Shown here piece by piece: positions 26,773-35,924 of a stretch of DNA of 64,000 bases. Origin of the DNA: Verrucomicrobium sp. (GTDB taxonomy: Bacteria > Verrucomicrobiota > Verrucomicrobiia > Methylacidiphilales > UBA1321); NCBI GenBank assembly GCA_017849585.1, contig JAFIGT010000031.1, positions 62,001-126,000 on the forward strand, given 5' to 3'. Positions within the stretch are counted from its first letter, which is position 1, and each line of letters starts with the position of its first letter. Below the pieces are notes generated by a model that was given only the letters and a program-made list of their open reading frames with translations, did not search any database and was not told where the DNA came from. Made by a program: the position numbers and the translations under genes.

Positions 26773-28224
26773 TTACGCGGACAGCTTTTTCAGCAGAATA
26801 TCGCCCACGACCTGCGGGTTGGCCTGGCCCTTGGAGAGCTTCATGACCTGACCCTTCAGCGCGTTGACGGCATTCGTCTTGCCCGCCTTGAAATCGGCGA
26901 CGCTGCGCGGATTCGCGGCGATTGCTTGATCGCACAACGCTTCCAGCGCGGCGGTGTCGGTGATCTGCGAGAGGCCGAGTTCCTTCACCAGCACGGACGG
27001 CGCTTTGTTTTCAGCCACCATCTTCGGGAACACTTCCTTCGCCTGCTTCGTGTTGATCTTGCCTTCTTCGACGAGATTAGACAGCTCGGAGAAAAACTCC
27101 GGATTCACCGGAATGTTTTCAATATCGCCACCGGTCGCAAAATAATCGTTCAGCAGGAAATTCGCCACCGCCGATTTGTTCTTCGCATTCGCCGCGGCCT
27201 TCTCGAAGTAATTCGCCAGCGCGACTTCCGACGCGAGCACGCTCGCCTGATATTCCGTCACTGCATAGTCGGCGACCAGGCGTGACTTCTTCGCCGCCGG
27301 GAGTTCCGGCAGACGCGACTTCGCCGTCTGGTGCAAGCCCTCTTCCGTGTTGAGCGGGAGCAAATCCGGGTCGGGGAAATAGCGGTAATCGTGCGCCTTT
27401 TCCTTCGTGCGCATCATGAACGTCTCGCCGCGACCATCGTCCCAGCGGCGGGTCTGCTGGATAATCGGCACGCCCGCTTCGACGTCGGCCGTCTGGCGCA
27501 GGATTTCATAGTGCAAGGATTTGCGCACCGCGCTGATGCTGTTCAAATTCTTGATCTCGACCTTCGTGCCGTATTCCTTCTGGCCCTTGGGACGAATGCT
27601 GACGTTAACGTCGCAACGCATCTGTCCTTTTTCCATGTCCGCGTCGCTCACGCCGCCATAGATCAGGATTTGCTTCAGCGCCGTCAGGTACGCGAACGCC
27701 TCTTCGGGCGTCGCAATGTCCGCCTTGCTGACGATTTCCATCAGCGGCGTGCCCGCGCGGTTGAAGTCAATGCCGCTCGCGCCGTCGTAATGGAACGACT
27801 TCGCCACGTCTTCTTCCAGGTGGATGCGCTCGAGCCGGATTTTTTTATCGAAATTCACCTTCGGATCATTCTGCACGTCCTTCGGGAACGCCAGCAGGTT
27901 GAGCGTCACCGCGCCATTCGCGCACAGCGGCTCGTCGTACTGCGAAATCTGGTAATTCTTCGGCATGTCCGGGTAGAAATAATTCTTCCGGTCGAACTTG
28001 CAGCGCGGCGCGATCTGGCACTCCAGCATCTCGCCCGTGAGGATCGTCTTGATGATCGCCTCCTCGTTCGGCGTGGGCAACACGCCCGGCATGCCGAGAC
28101 AAACGGGGCACACGTGCGAATTCGGTGCGCCGCCGAACTCGTTCTTGCACGAGCAAAACATCTTCGTGTTGGTCTTCAGCTGGACGTGCACTTCCAGCCC
28201 GATTACTGCTTCGTATTCTGCCAT
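26773..28224 (-). CDS. gatB: Asp-tRNA(Asn)/Glu-tRNA(Gln) amidotransferase subunit B
   Basis: A 483-residue subunit of the GatCAB complex, which converts misacylated Glu-tRNA(Gln) or Asp-tRNA(Asn) to the correct amide form. It activates the acyl group with ATP. The N-terminus AEYEAVIGLEVHVQLKT, the zinc-type cysteines (FCSCKNEF and HVCPVCLGMPG) and the C-terminal YqeY-like helical domain ending in GQVMKLSKGQANPQVVGDIL are all present. ATG at 28224 gives the standard start. It is the last gene of gatC-gatA-gatB. Confidence 0.97.
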   Translation of the reverse strand: MAEYEAVIGLEVHVQLKTNTKMFCSCKNEFGGAPNSHVCPVCLGMPGVLPTPNEEAIIKTILTGEMLECQIAPRCKFDRKNYFYPDMPKNYQISQYDEPLCANGAVTLNLLAFPKDVQNDPKVNFDKKIRLERIHLEEDVAKSFHYDGASGIDFNRAGTPLMEIVSKADIATPEEAFAYLTALKQILIYGGVSDADMEKGQMRCDVNVSIRPKGQKEYGTKVEIKNLNSISAVRKSLHYEILRQTADVEAGVPIIQQTRRWDDGRGETFMMRTKEKAHDYRYFPDPDLLPLNTEEGLHQTAKSRLPELPAAKKSRLVADYAVTEYQASVLASEVALANYFEKAAANAKNKSAVANFLLNDYFATGGDIENIPVNPEFFSELSNLVEEGKINTKQAKEVFPKMVAENKAPSVLVKELGLSQITDTAALEALCDQAIAANPRSVADFKAGKTNAVNALKGQVMKLSKGQANPQVVGDILLKKLSA

Positions 28225-28237
28225 ATAGAGACTCGTC

Positions 28238-29686
28238 TTAAATTCCGGGAAGTTCCTTGTGCCATTCCGTCGTCTGCTCGTAACCGTGCGCCGCGCGGAG
28301 CACGTTTTCCTCGCCCCACTGCGCGCCGATGATCTGCAATCCGATCGGCAATTTCGACTTCGTAAAGCCGCACGGAATCGAGATACCGCACACGCCTGCG
28401 AGATTGACCGCAATCGTGAAAATATCCGCGAGATACATCTGCAACGGATCGCTCGTCTTCTCGCCCACCTTGAACGCCGCCGTCGGCGAGGTCGGCGTCA
28501 GGATCGCATCGCACTTCGTGAACGCCTGCTCGAAGTCGCGCTTGATCAACTGCCGCACCTTCTGCGCGCGATTATAATAGGCGTCGTAGTAACCCGAACT
28601 CAGCACGTACGTGCCGAGAATGATGCGCCGCTTCACCTCGGGACCGAAACCCTGTTCACGCGTGGAGCGGTACAGATCGAGAATGTCCTTCGGATTCTTC
28701 ACGCGATTGCCGTAGCGCACGCCCTCGAACCGGGCGAGATTCGCCGACGCTTCCGCCGGGGCGATGATGTAATAGACCGCGCACGCGTATTCCGTGTGCG
28801 GCAGCGAGATGTCGACAATCTCCGCGCCCTGCTTCGCGAAATGCTCAATCGCCGCCTTCGTCGCCGCCTCGACCTCCGGGTCGATACCGCTGATGAAATA
28901 TTCCTTCGGCACGCCGAGCTTCATCCCGCGCAAATCCTGCTTCAATGCGTCCGTGTACTTCGGCACGGGACGATTCACGCTCGTGTTGTCCTTCGGATCG
29001 TGACCGCTGATCACTTCCATGAGCAACGCGGCGTCTTCCACCGTCTTCGTGAACGGCCCGATCTGGTCCAGGCTCGACGCGAACGCAACGAGTCCGTAGC
29101 GCGACACGCGGCCATACGTCGGCTTCAACCCGACGCAACCGCACAGCGCCGCCGGTTGACGAATCGATCCGCCGGTGTCCGAACCCAGCGCGGCAAAGGC
29201 TTCATGTCCGCCCACCACCGCCGCCGAGCCACCGCTCGAACCGCCGGGAATGCGGTCCGTGTCCCACGGATTGCGCGTCACGCCCCAGCTCGAATTTTCC
29301 GTGGAGGAACCCATCGCGAATTCGTCCATGTTCGTGCGGCCCACCAGCACCGCGCCCGCTTCGCGCAGCTTCTTGATCACCGTCGCATCGTACGGAGCCG
29401 TGTAGCCCTGCAAAATCTTCGACGAACACGTGCACGGATCGCCCTGCACATTGATCACGTCCTTGATCGCGATCGGCACGCCGCCGAGCGGCTTGCTCAA
29501 GTCGGCCGCCTGCGCCGCCGCACGCACCTTGGCCGCGTCGGGCTTGAAATTGTACGCGTTCAACTTGCCATCGGCCTGCTCAATGCGGGCCAGCAATTGA
29601 TCCGCCACGTCGACCGCCGTGATTTCCTTTGCGGCCAGTTTGCGGCGCAACGACGCCACCGATTCGGTATATAAAGGGGAGCTCAT
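28238..29686 (-). CDS. gatA: Asp-tRNA(Asn)/Glu-tRNA(Gln) amidotransferase subunit A
   Basis: A 482-residue amidase that frees ammonia from glutamine for the GatB reaction. The amidase signature is intact: catalytic Lys in GGVPIAIKDVINV, cis-Ser and nucleophile Ser in GGSSGGSAAVVGG...SDTGGSIRQPAALCG. It lies between gatC (4-base gap) and gatB (13-base gap) in one operon. The length is typical for the family. Confidence 0.97.
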   Translation of the reverse strand: MSSPLYTESVASLRRKLAAKEITAVDVADQLLARIEQADGKLNAYNFKPDAAKVRAAAQAADLSKPLGGVPIAIKDVINVQGDPCTCSSKILQGYTAPYDATVIKKLREAGAVLVGRTNMDEFAMGSSTENSSWGVTRNPWDTDRIPGGSSGGSAAVVGGHEAFAALGSDTGGSIRQPAALCGCVGLKPTYGRVSRYGLVAFASSLDQIGPFTKTVEDAALLMEVISGHDPKDNTSVNRPVPKYTDALKQDLRGMKLGVPKEYFISGIDPEVEAATKAAIEHFAKQGAEIVDISLPHTEYACAVYYIIAPAEASANLARFEGVRYGNRVKNPKDILDLYRSTREQGFGPEVKRRIILGTYVLSSGYYDAYYNRAQKVRQLIKRDFEQAFTKCDAILTPTSPTAAFKVGEKTSDPLQMYLADIFTIAVNLAGVCGISIPCGFTKSKLPIGLQIIGAQWGEENVLRAAHGYEQTTEWHKELPGI

Positions 29687-29690
29687 AGAA

Positions 29691-29972
29691 TTACTCGATC
29701 ATCTTCGGCACCACGATCAGGTTATTTTCCTGCTGCGGCGCATTGGACAGGGCCACCTCGACCGGGAGGCTTTCGCCCAGCACATCCGGGCGCAGATTAT
29801 TCACCACCGGCCCGCTGAAGGCCGCGACGCTCGACACGTCCACCTTCTCCAACTGAGCCACGTAGCCAAGGATGTCGGAAAGCTGTTTCTGGAACGTCGC
29901 CGCCTCCGCATCGCTCAGGTTCAAGCGGGCAAGGTCAGCCACATAACGCACATCAATATCGGGGGATGCCAT
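29691..29972 (-). CDS. gatC: Asp-tRNA(Asn)/Glu-tRNA(Gln) amidotransferase subunit C
   Basis: A 93-residue subunit that wraps around and stabilises GatA with GatB. It has the family pattern VRYVADLARLNLSDAEAATFQKQLSDILGYVAQLEKVD and the proline/Asp-rich middle LRPDVLGESLP. It is the first gene of the gatCAB operon; the presence of the operon means the genome probably lacks glutaminyl- and/or asparaginyl-tRNA synthetase. Confidence 0.95.
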   Translation of the reverse strand: MASPDIDVRYVADLARLNLSDAEAATFQKQLSDILGYVAQLEKVDVSSVAAFSGPVVNNLRPDVLGESLPVEVALSNAPQQENNLIVVPKMIE

Positions 29973-30126
29973 GAGACCGTCTAGTTAAACGGACCCGACA
30001 GGGAGGGGCAAGGCTTTTTGCGGAATACCGGGTCGACGACTCTCGCTCTCCCCGTAGCCCATTTGTCACAACTAAACCCTTGAATTTCCCGCCCTGCTAC
30101 CACATCCTGCCTCAAACAAGGAAATC

Positions 30127-30813
30127 ATGAGTAAGGGAAACAAGGGACTCTGGAATTCTAGCCGCAAGCTTCTGCTGCTTGCCGCCATGGCCGTCGCCAC
30201 CGCTATTCCGCTCCGCGCGCAGACGCTGTACGGCGCAACCCTCGATCTCACCAGTGGGGCTCAACTTAGCTCAGGCAGTGTTAATTTTTATAGCTCCGGC
30301 ACTCTCGCGGCGGGAAATTCGAACTTCGGAAGTGCCACATCAGGCCACGTATACATTTCCCACGACTTCAACTCGGGTACATTCACCTTCTCAGGCCTCG
30401 ACGCTCCCCCCGTCCAGCTCACCAAGACCGGAGCCGGCACAGTCATTTTGAGCGGTAGCAATGCTAATACTTACAGCGGCGCCACCACCGTGAGCGGCGG
30501 CATTCTGCAAATCAACCCTCCAATCGACTCTCTGCCCCCTCTCAATTCGGGCGGTACCATCCAGCTCAACGCCTCCACCCTGACCTACTCGGGCTACGTC
30601 CCGTATAGTGGCACAATCGTTAATGGAGGCACTCTCCTCCTCAGCTCCGCCGTCTCCACCGTACCCACCACCGCCGACGAGGAAGAAGCGGTCACCCCCA
30701 CGGCGCCCGCAACGCTCACCCTCTCCGCCATTCCTGAACCTTCCACCCTCGGCCTCCTGATCGTCGCCTCTCTGAGTGCTGGCCTGATTCGTTCCCGCAG
30801 CAAACTCAAGTAG
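30127..30813 (+). CDS. PEP-CTERM protein with autotransporter-type beta repeat
   Basis: A 228-residue surface or secreted protein. The signal peptide ends near PLRAQ (residue 32). The middle has the passenger-associated repeat LTKTGAGTVILSGSNANTYSGATTVSGGILQIN, which forms beta-helix rungs. The C-terminus has IPEPSTLGLLIVASLSAGLIRSRSK: a PEP motif, one membrane helix and a basic tail, the sorting signal processed by exosortase. Ser/Thr-rich sequence between suggests glycosylation. Its last eight bases overlap the end of the convergent phage-like gene at 30806. Confidence 0.85.
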   Translation: MSKGNKGLWNSSRKLLLLAAMAVATAIPLRAQTLYGATLDLTSGAQLSSGSVNFYSSGTLAAGNSNFGSATSGHVYISHDFNSGTFTFSGLDAPPVQLTKTGAGTVILSGSNANTYSGATTVSGGILQINPPIDSLPPLNSGGTIQLNASTLTYSGYVPYSGTIVNGGTLLLSSAVSTVPTTADEEEAVTPTAPATLTLSAIPEPSTLGLLIVASLSAGLIRSRSKLK

Positions 30814-31234
30814 AGGCTTCCCACCGTGCCCCCTCGGGATGCGGACACCGCGCGCTCGCCAGCCACAGTTTCGCCCGGGTGCAGCCGCACAGTTGGCACT
30901 GCCCCAGACCCAAATTCCCCCGCGCCGCGTAATGGGGGCATACCGCGCAAAGTTGTAACCGCCGCTCCCGCTCCGCCCGATCCACCAGCTTGTAGCCCGC
31001 TCGCCGCCAACGCCGCAGTTCGCTCCACAACCGCCGCGCCTTCGCTTCCATAGTCAGCGGCTTCCTTTGCGATCTCAAATCTGAAATTTCAAATCCGCCA
31101 TCATCCTCCCCCACCCCGTACGGGCACGCGAACGCCGCGCCATTCACGCGCCGCTGGAACTCCGCACTCGCCCGGCACGCCGCGCAATGCACCCCCGATC
31201 CGCACGCCGCCGAAAGAATCCAAGTTGAGTTCAT
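30806..31234 (-). CDS. Cys-rich phage-cluster protein of unknown function
   Basis: A 142-residue protein at the distal end of the phage-like cluster. It has Cys pairs at both ends (CGSGVHCAAC near residues 11-20 and LQLCAVCPHYAARG...LGQCQLCGC near the C-terminus), likely binding zinc or iron. Residues 46-57 (GGFEISDLRSQR) are encoded by a family B repeat (31071-31098) lying in frame, so the reading frame tolerates the insertion. The ATG before NSTWIL is used. It converges on, and overlaps by eight bases, the PEP-CTERM gene. Function unknown. Confidence 0.6.
   Translation of the reverse strand: MNSTWILSAACGSGVHCAACRASAEFQRRVNGAAFACPYGVGEDDGGFEISDLRSQRKPLTMEAKARRLWSELRRWRRAGYKLVDRAERERRLQLCAVCPHYAARGNLGLGQCQLCGCTRAKLWLASARCPHPEGARWEAST
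31071..31098. repeat. Family B AT-rich repeat, in frame in a phage-cluster gene
   Basis: GATCTCAAATCTGAAATTTC followed by AAATCCGC. It shares CAAATCTGAAATT with the copies at 33679 and 57593. It is translated on the minus strand as part of the gene at 30806-31234. Confidence 0.65.
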
Positions 31235-31270
31235 GTGAAGTCTTTCAACAATTAACGGACACACCCCTCT

Positions 31271-31750
31271 TCAAATTGTAGCGCTCCCCCCAAACGTATA
31301 CGGTGTCAGCACGCTACACTCCTCCCCGCCCACGAACACAAAAAGCTCTCCCGCTCCCGGCGGCGCGATCTCCTCATAGAACAACCGCATCCCCGAATCG
31401 ATCAACCGGATATCCAGCACCGCGCCCTCCGCCGTGCACGAAAACGACATCAACACATCTCGCGTCTCATCGCTCGTCAGCAAACTCTCGCAATCCGGTT
31501 CCTCGAACCAGTCCACCCACACCGCGCTCGCAATCTCCAGCGTGTACTCGCCCGATTCCTGCCGCGTCAAGGTATGCGCTCCGTTGATCGACCCCAGCCC
31601 GTTCAATCGCGAATTATTCGGTCGGCAACACGACGACACACCGCTCACCGTCAACTCAATCGTTTCCGCCGTCGGGCACGCATCGCACGGATCGCACACG
31701 TGCGGGCGACACTCGCAGCACCGACCATCCTTGGGACTTTTCCAATACAT
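31271..31750 (-). CDS. Cys-rich phage-cluster protein of unknown function
   Basis: A 159-residue protein with a cysteine cluster at the N-terminus (GRCCECRPHVCDPCDACP) and a beta-rich remainder. A good ribosome site (GGAG, eight bases before the ATG) picks the start at 31750 over a TTG seven codons upstream that lies in repeat sequence. It lies between the hub-like gene and the last gene of the phage-like cluster, in the position of a tail- or particle-accessory protein. No family is recognised. Confidence 0.65.
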   Translation of the reverse strand: MYWKSPKDGRCCECRPHVCDPCDACPTAETIELTVSGVSSCCRPNNSRLNGLGSINGAHTLTRQESGEYTLEIASAVWVDWFEEPDCESLLTSDETRDVLMSFSCTAEGAVLDIRLIDSGMRLFYEEIAPPGAGELFVFVGGEECSVLTPYTFGGSATI

Positions 31751-31754
31751 ATCG

Positions 31755-31872
31755 TCATCTCCAATTTTCAAATACCAAATTCCAATTCACGCCAGCGTGT
31801 ATAAAATCTGCGTAATCTGCGGACTTTCCCCTCCTCTTCCCAATTGGCATTTGGCAATTGGAATTTGGAAAC
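31755..31872. repeat. Repeat-filled gap in the phage cluster (families A and F)
   Basis: The gap before the hub-like gene's stop contains AT-rich B-like sequence (31760-31790), a family F copy AATCTGCGTAATCTGCGGAC (31805 onward, also found at 39853) and a family A copy CAATTGGCATTTGGCAATTG (31841 onward). Nearly the whole gap is repeat DNA. Confidence 0.65.
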
Positions 31873-31878
31873 GCGCCA

Positions 31879-33663
31879 TCAATACGGCTCCGAACACAGC
31901 ACCCGGATCTTCTTCGCCACGCCCTCGTCACAGATTTCAATCTCCCGCACCTTCAGCTCCTTATCGTCGCAATCCGCCACATCCAGCGTCACCTTCCCCA
32001 CGCCCCCACCGCTCTCCGCCAGCAACATCAACCGCGACGTCTTCCCCGCGCCCGGACTCGCATTCTCCACCGGCAGATCATCCACCCCCTCCATCTCCGC
32101 CTTGCCCGACGGCTTGCCCTGCGACCGCTCCGTCGCGCGATACGTCGTCACCCGCGTCCGATTCACCCGCAGCAGCCCCAGCAGATCGTCCGCCCCCAGA
32201 TGCTTCGCCGGACCGAATTCAATCTGCGTCTCACCCGAATCGATTTTCTCCTCCACGTGCTGCACCACCGCCTGCATCGTCACCCACTCACTGCGCCCGC
32301 CCGTTAAGTGCAACGCGCTCCCCGGTCGCAAGCCCCCGCTGCACTCCTCCTCCTTCAAGAGCAACTTCCCCTCGTACGGCAGCACCCCGACCGACGCGTA
32401 CAATTTTTGCGCCAAGCCCACCGGCACCGGCTCGCCCGGAGTGAATCGCCGCAGCCGGCTGAACGACTGCGTCGCCGCGTCCGTCCCGCGCACCCGCGTC
32501 ACGATCGACACCACGCTCTTCTTCTCCACGATCGGATTGCCCGTCGAATCGTAGGGCGAATCCGGGTCCTGCCACCGCTCATAGCTCAGGTTCGCCTTCA
32601 CCTCGACGAGGCCCGACTCCTTCCCCATCCACGCCGAAATGGTTCCCTTCTTCAACTCGTTCGGCTTGTCATCCGGTGTGCGTGTGCCGCCCGAGATCTG
32701 GATATTCCCCAGCGACTTCAACCACGGCAGCTTCTCCTTCCACCAATTCACGCTGTTCTCCTGAATCGGTGACGTGGTGATGCGCTGCGTTTGAAACGTC
32801 GCGTTTCCGCCGCTCAGCTCCATCGTCATCGTCAACGCGCCGATGGCATTCTCATCCACATCCGGCGGATACTGATCCTTCACGATTTGCGTGAACTCCG
32901 CGCCGTTCACCGTCGCCGTCTGCTCGTACTTCAACACCACCACCGACCGCTGCAAATCGTGCCGCGGCGCGAGATGCACGCTCTGCACCGGCTCGCCCTG
33001 GTTGATCGGCACCGACACTGCCGGCAGGCTCGCGCGATGCCGCACATGCAACGTCGGCGGCGTCGTGGTGTAATCGAAATACGCCACCGCATCCGGCGTC
33101 CAGCGCAGTACGCGGCGAATCACCTCCGCGCAGCTCGGGTCCTGCCGCTCGTCCCACGGAATATCCGCATCCGGCTCAATCGTTCCGATTTGCAACGGAC
33201 GCCCCTGCGCGATCGCGAAGTTCAACACCTCCGCGATCTGCGCCGCGCCGCTGATCTTCTCCCCGTCCACATCCTGCCCGATCACCACGCGGCTCCGCGA
33301 CACGTTCACCAGTCCGGAAGCATCATCATCGAAATCCTGCAGTTGCTTCCAGTCCTGCTGGAAAACCAGATCCTCCAGATACCACCACGGTCCCGCCAAT
33401 TCGTAACGCAACCCCTCCGCCTTCGCCTCACCCACGCGCGGCACCTTCACCACGCGACCCGCAAACCACAACGCGCCATCGCGGCGAATCTGCACCGTGT
33501 CCCCATACGCGAACAGCGGTTCGCCATCGTAGTCGCTGCCGGGCGAGCGAAAACTCACCCGATCAGTCGCCTGGTTCGCCAGCCTGCGCTCCAGCCCCGC
33601 CAGCCCCCACTCCGCCAACGTCTTCTCCACCGCGTGCGCATCCCGCAACGTCCATGTGCTCAT
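31879..33663 (-). CDS. Large phage-like tail/baseplate hub-like protein
   Basis: A 594-residue soluble protein in the tail-protein position of the cluster. The N-terminal half resembles hub or tail-associated proteins in layout: beta-rich sequence with DRVSFRSPGSDYDGEPLFAYGDTVQIRRDGALWFAGRV, then PWDERQDPSCAEVIRRVLRWTPDAVAYFDY. The last 100 residues are beta strands ending in a Cys pair. No lysozyme or peptidase motif is visible. The assignment rests on position, size and general pattern, so the role should be read as tentative. A ribosome site (AAGG) precedes the ATG. Confidence 0.55.
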   Translation of the reverse strand: MSTWTLRDAHAVEKTLAEWGLAGLERRLANQATDRVSFRSPGSDYDGEPLFAYGDTVQIRRDGALWFAGRVVKVPRVGEAKAEGLRYELAGPWWYLEDLVFQQDWKQLQDFDDDASGLVNVSRSRVVIGQDVDGEKISGAAQIAEVLNFAIAQGRPLQIGTIEPDADIPWDERQDPSCAEVIRRVLRWTPDAVAYFDYTTTPPTLHVRHRASLPAVSVPINQGEPVQSVHLAPRHDLQRSVVVLKYEQTATVNGAEFTQIVKDQYPPDVDENAIGALTMTMELSGGNATFQTQRITTSPIQENSVNWWKEKLPWLKSLGNIQISGGTRTPDDKPNELKKGTISAWMGKESGLVEVKANLSYERWQDPDSPYDSTGNPIVEKKSVVSIVTRVRGTDAATQSFSRLRRFTPGEPVPVGLAQKLYASVGVLPYEGKLLLKEEECSGGLRPGSALHLTGGRSEWVTMQAVVQHVEEKIDSGETQIEFGPAKHLGADDLLGLLRVNRTRVTTYRATERSQGKPSGKAEMEGVDDLPVENASPGAGKTSRLMLLAESGGGVGKVTLDVADCDDKELKVREIEICDEGVAKKIRVLCSEPY

Positions 33664-33678
33664 GTCAGTGCCTTTCTC

Positions 33679-33717
33679 ATTTCCAATTTCAAATCTGAAA
33701 TTTGAAATTCCCGATTA
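33679..33717. repeat. Family B AT-rich repeat between hub-like and fiber genes
   Basis: ATTTCCAATTTCAAATCTGA, then AATTTGAAATTCCCGATTA. It contains the palindromic core TTTCAAATCTGAAATTTGAAA, and its end supplies the TAA stop codon (33715-33717) of the fiber gene. It fills the 51-base gap between the two genes. Confidence 0.7.
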
Positions 33718-35283
33718 TTTTCCCACCCAACCCGTATTGCCCGCGCCCGATTGCTTCACATAGAGCGTCGTCCCCGCGCCGCCATCGGAACGTAGGTAGA
33801 GCGAACCGACCGGAGCGGCCACCGCGCTCTCTGGGGAACCGGAGCCGGAGAGAATTTTCGCACCGGAGGCGAAGGTAACGCCACGACCGGCACCAGCAAT
33901 AACCAGACTGGCATCCAGCAAGGTGAACGGCTGAACATCGCCCAGATAGTTGTGATACCGCAGTCCGTAAGACTCATCCAAATAAACACTATTACTAATT
34001 GGTCCTATATATAATCTCCCGGCACCGCCCAGGACTACCGTTCCGGTCTGGGAAGGTTGAGACGGATCGCCCACATAGAGCACGGGAGAGCCTGTGGAAG
34101 TTGTGGCCGCCAACGTCTGGCTGTTTGCCACAAACGTATTGCTGCCATACAATCCCGCCTTGTTCGCGAGAACATCCCGCTCCAGCGCACTCAACACCTG
34201 CTCGGTCTGGAGATCATTCGCCACCGTCAACCCCACATTGGTCACATGGAATCCCGAAACATAACTGGGATCGGCATTCGTCGGGACCGTGGGAACGGGC
34301 GAGCTGTAGGTCACAAAGTCCGCCGTGTCGACGAGCACGCCGCGGTCCGGCGAGAACTGATGCAGATTGAGCCGATACTTTCCCGCTGGAGTGACATACG
34401 GCGTGCCATCCAGATTCGTCACCAAGGTCGGCGCGCCTTCGGCATGATTCAAAATCAATGACGCGCCCGCGTATCCGCTGAACGGCGAGGATGACGTCAT
34501 GTGGTAGACGTTAATATTCGCCCCCACCGTGGGAGCATAGTCCGTCCCATGCAGATGATACACGCTGCCGATTTTCACAATACCCGAGGCCGTGCATTTC
34601 GTGTTCGGAAACGTCCCCGTGATCTTGATCGGAGCACCGAAAGTATCGGTTCCCGTGGAACTCGGATAGAACGGCACGGCATAATTGTGGGCGGGATTGT
34701 CCGCCGTATTGGCCAGCACATAGAGCGTGCCGTCGATCCGCTGAAAGCCACTGTGCCAGATATAAGCCGAACCGGTCGACGCCGCCAGTTGCGCCGCCAT
34801 ATCCGGCGTGGTGACATTCGTCCAATGGATCAGATCCTTGGACCGGATCATGCCGAACTTCGCCGAGTATGTGGGCGAGGCATACGGATACATCGCCGTG
34901 AACGCGCAGTAAAACGTATCGTCGACCTTCAAGATCTTCGGGTCGCGAAACGTGGGATAGACTCCGTCCACCGCCACTTCGTACAACCACCTCTTGCTTG
35001 TCGGCGTGTAATGCACGCCATCACGAGAAGTATAGAGAAGCAGGCCCACGCCGCTCGAACCGTATACATTATCATTGCCAAACGAGGCCATGAGGTGCGT
35101 CGTCGTCGGACTTGTCGCTTGCAAATTTCCAGTCACGCGCAGTTGACCCGAAAACGTCTTAATCCCGGCAATCTCCTGATCACGGTTTTTCGAAACAAAA
35201 GCGTCTTCCCCCGACGCCAGTCCCGCGCAGGCCGAAAACAACCACGCCACGCCCGCCCCAAAAGTAATCCAAATTTTAAACAT
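33715..35283 (-). CDS. Fiber-like protein: signal peptide, glycosidase-like beta-propeller, phage-fiber tail
   Basis: A 522-residue protein. It starts with a signal-peptide-like MFKIWITFGAGVAWLFSACAGLASG. Residues about 30-340 form a GH43-like five-bladed propeller: FRDPKILKVDDTFYCAFTAMY (Asp-Pro motif), RSKDLIHWTN, and AEGAPTLVTNLDG with a possible catalytic Glu. The C-terminus, APVGSLYLRSDGG...TLYVKQSGAGNTGWVGK, is a typical phage tail-fiber ending. A glycan-degrading or glycan-binding fiber is therefore likely. The export signal is unusual for a particle protein. It lies among tail-completion genes, seven bases after the previous stop codon. Confidence 0.7.
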   Translation of the reverse strand: MFKIWITFGAGVAWLFSACAGLASGEDAFVSKNRDQEIAGIKTFSGQLRVTGNLQATSPTTTHLMASFGNDNVYGSSGVGLLLYTSRDGVHYTPTSKRWLYEVAVDGVYPTFRDPKILKVDDTFYCAFTAMYPYASPTYSAKFGMIRSKDLIHWTNVTTPDMAAQLAASTGSAYIWHSGFQRIDGTLYVLANTADNPAHNYAVPFYPSSTGTDTFGAPIKITGTFPNTKCTASGIVKIGSVYHLHGTDYAPTVGANINVYHMTSSSPFSGYAGASLILNHAEGAPTLVTNLDGTPYVTPAGKYRLNLHQFSPDRGVLVDTADFVTYSSPVPTVPTNADPSYVSGFHVTNVGLTVANDLQTEQVLSALERDVLANKAGLYGSNTFVANSQTLAATTSTGSPVLYVGDPSQPSQTGTVVLGGAGRLYIGPISNSVYLDESYGLRYHNYLGDVQPFTLLDASLVIAGAGRGVTFASGAKILSGSGSPESAVAAPVGSLYLRSDGGAGTTLYVKQSGAGNTGWVGK

Positions 35284-35290
35284 AAAAATA

Positions 35291-35908
35291 TTACACTCCA
35301 GATTCCGGGGAGCCGACCTGCATGATGCCGTCCTCAAACCAAATCGAACGCCACTGATTCAAAGTCGTGTCCCGCAGTTGAAATTCATTTCCGTTCTTCA
35401 ATCGAAACGCGCCGTTATTTTCCGCGACGATCGGAGGCAAACCCGTCGCACCACTTTCCTTCACCTTGAGCAGGCCGAAGCCAAACATCACGCGCCGCAC
35501 CGGCACATCCGTCGTCAACCCAAAGAGAGCAAAGTAAAAAACCTTCTCCAGCTCGCCGCCGAGATCGAACGCCGTCTCCGCCCCGCTGAAAGCGAACAGC
35601 GCATGTTGCTTGCTCTCATCCGCCCACAACGTCGCATCCAGCGTCCCGTCCAAATTTGCCGCCGGGATCGTCCGGCTCGCCAGCGGAATCCCGGTGATTC
35701 CCGCCACGTCATTCGCCTTGATCTCCAGCGTCATCGACGCAAAGTTCGAAATCTCGAGCAGCTCCGCCCCGCGGAACAGCCCCACCTCGAACGCCACATC
35801 ATTGCCCCGCCAAAGCACCGGCGCCGCCGCCGTGCGCACTTCCCTCACCTGCTCAAAACGGGCCGTATCGACCCCGATTCGCAGGCGTTGTCGTGTGAGT
35901 AATGCCAT
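35291..35908 (-). CDS. Phage-like structural (baseplate/fiber-adaptor-like) protein
   Basis: A 205-residue protein directly upstream of the fiber gene. It is beta-rich with no membrane segment: VLWRGNDVAFEVGLFRGAELLEISNFASMTLEIKA, then a C-terminal part FRLKNGNEFQLRDTTLNQWRSIWFEDGIMQVGS that looks like a fiber-attachment module. The N-terminal pattern recalls BppU-type baseplate domains. An upstream open extension of 52 codons is Arg/Ser-rich and overlaps the previous gene; ATG at 35908 is preferred. The function is inferred from position. Confidence 0.55.
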   Translation of the reverse strand: MALLTRQRLRIGVDTARFEQVREVRTAAAPVLWRGNDVAFEVGLFRGAELLEISNFASMTLEIKANDVAGITGIPLASRTIPAANLDGTLDATLWADESKQHALFAFSGAETAFDLGGELEKVFYFALFGLTTDVPVRRVMFGFGLLKVKESGATGLPPIVAENNGAFRLKNGNEFQLRDTTLNQWRSIWFEDGIMQVGSPESGV

Positions 35909-35924
35909 ACCAAAAACCTTTCGT

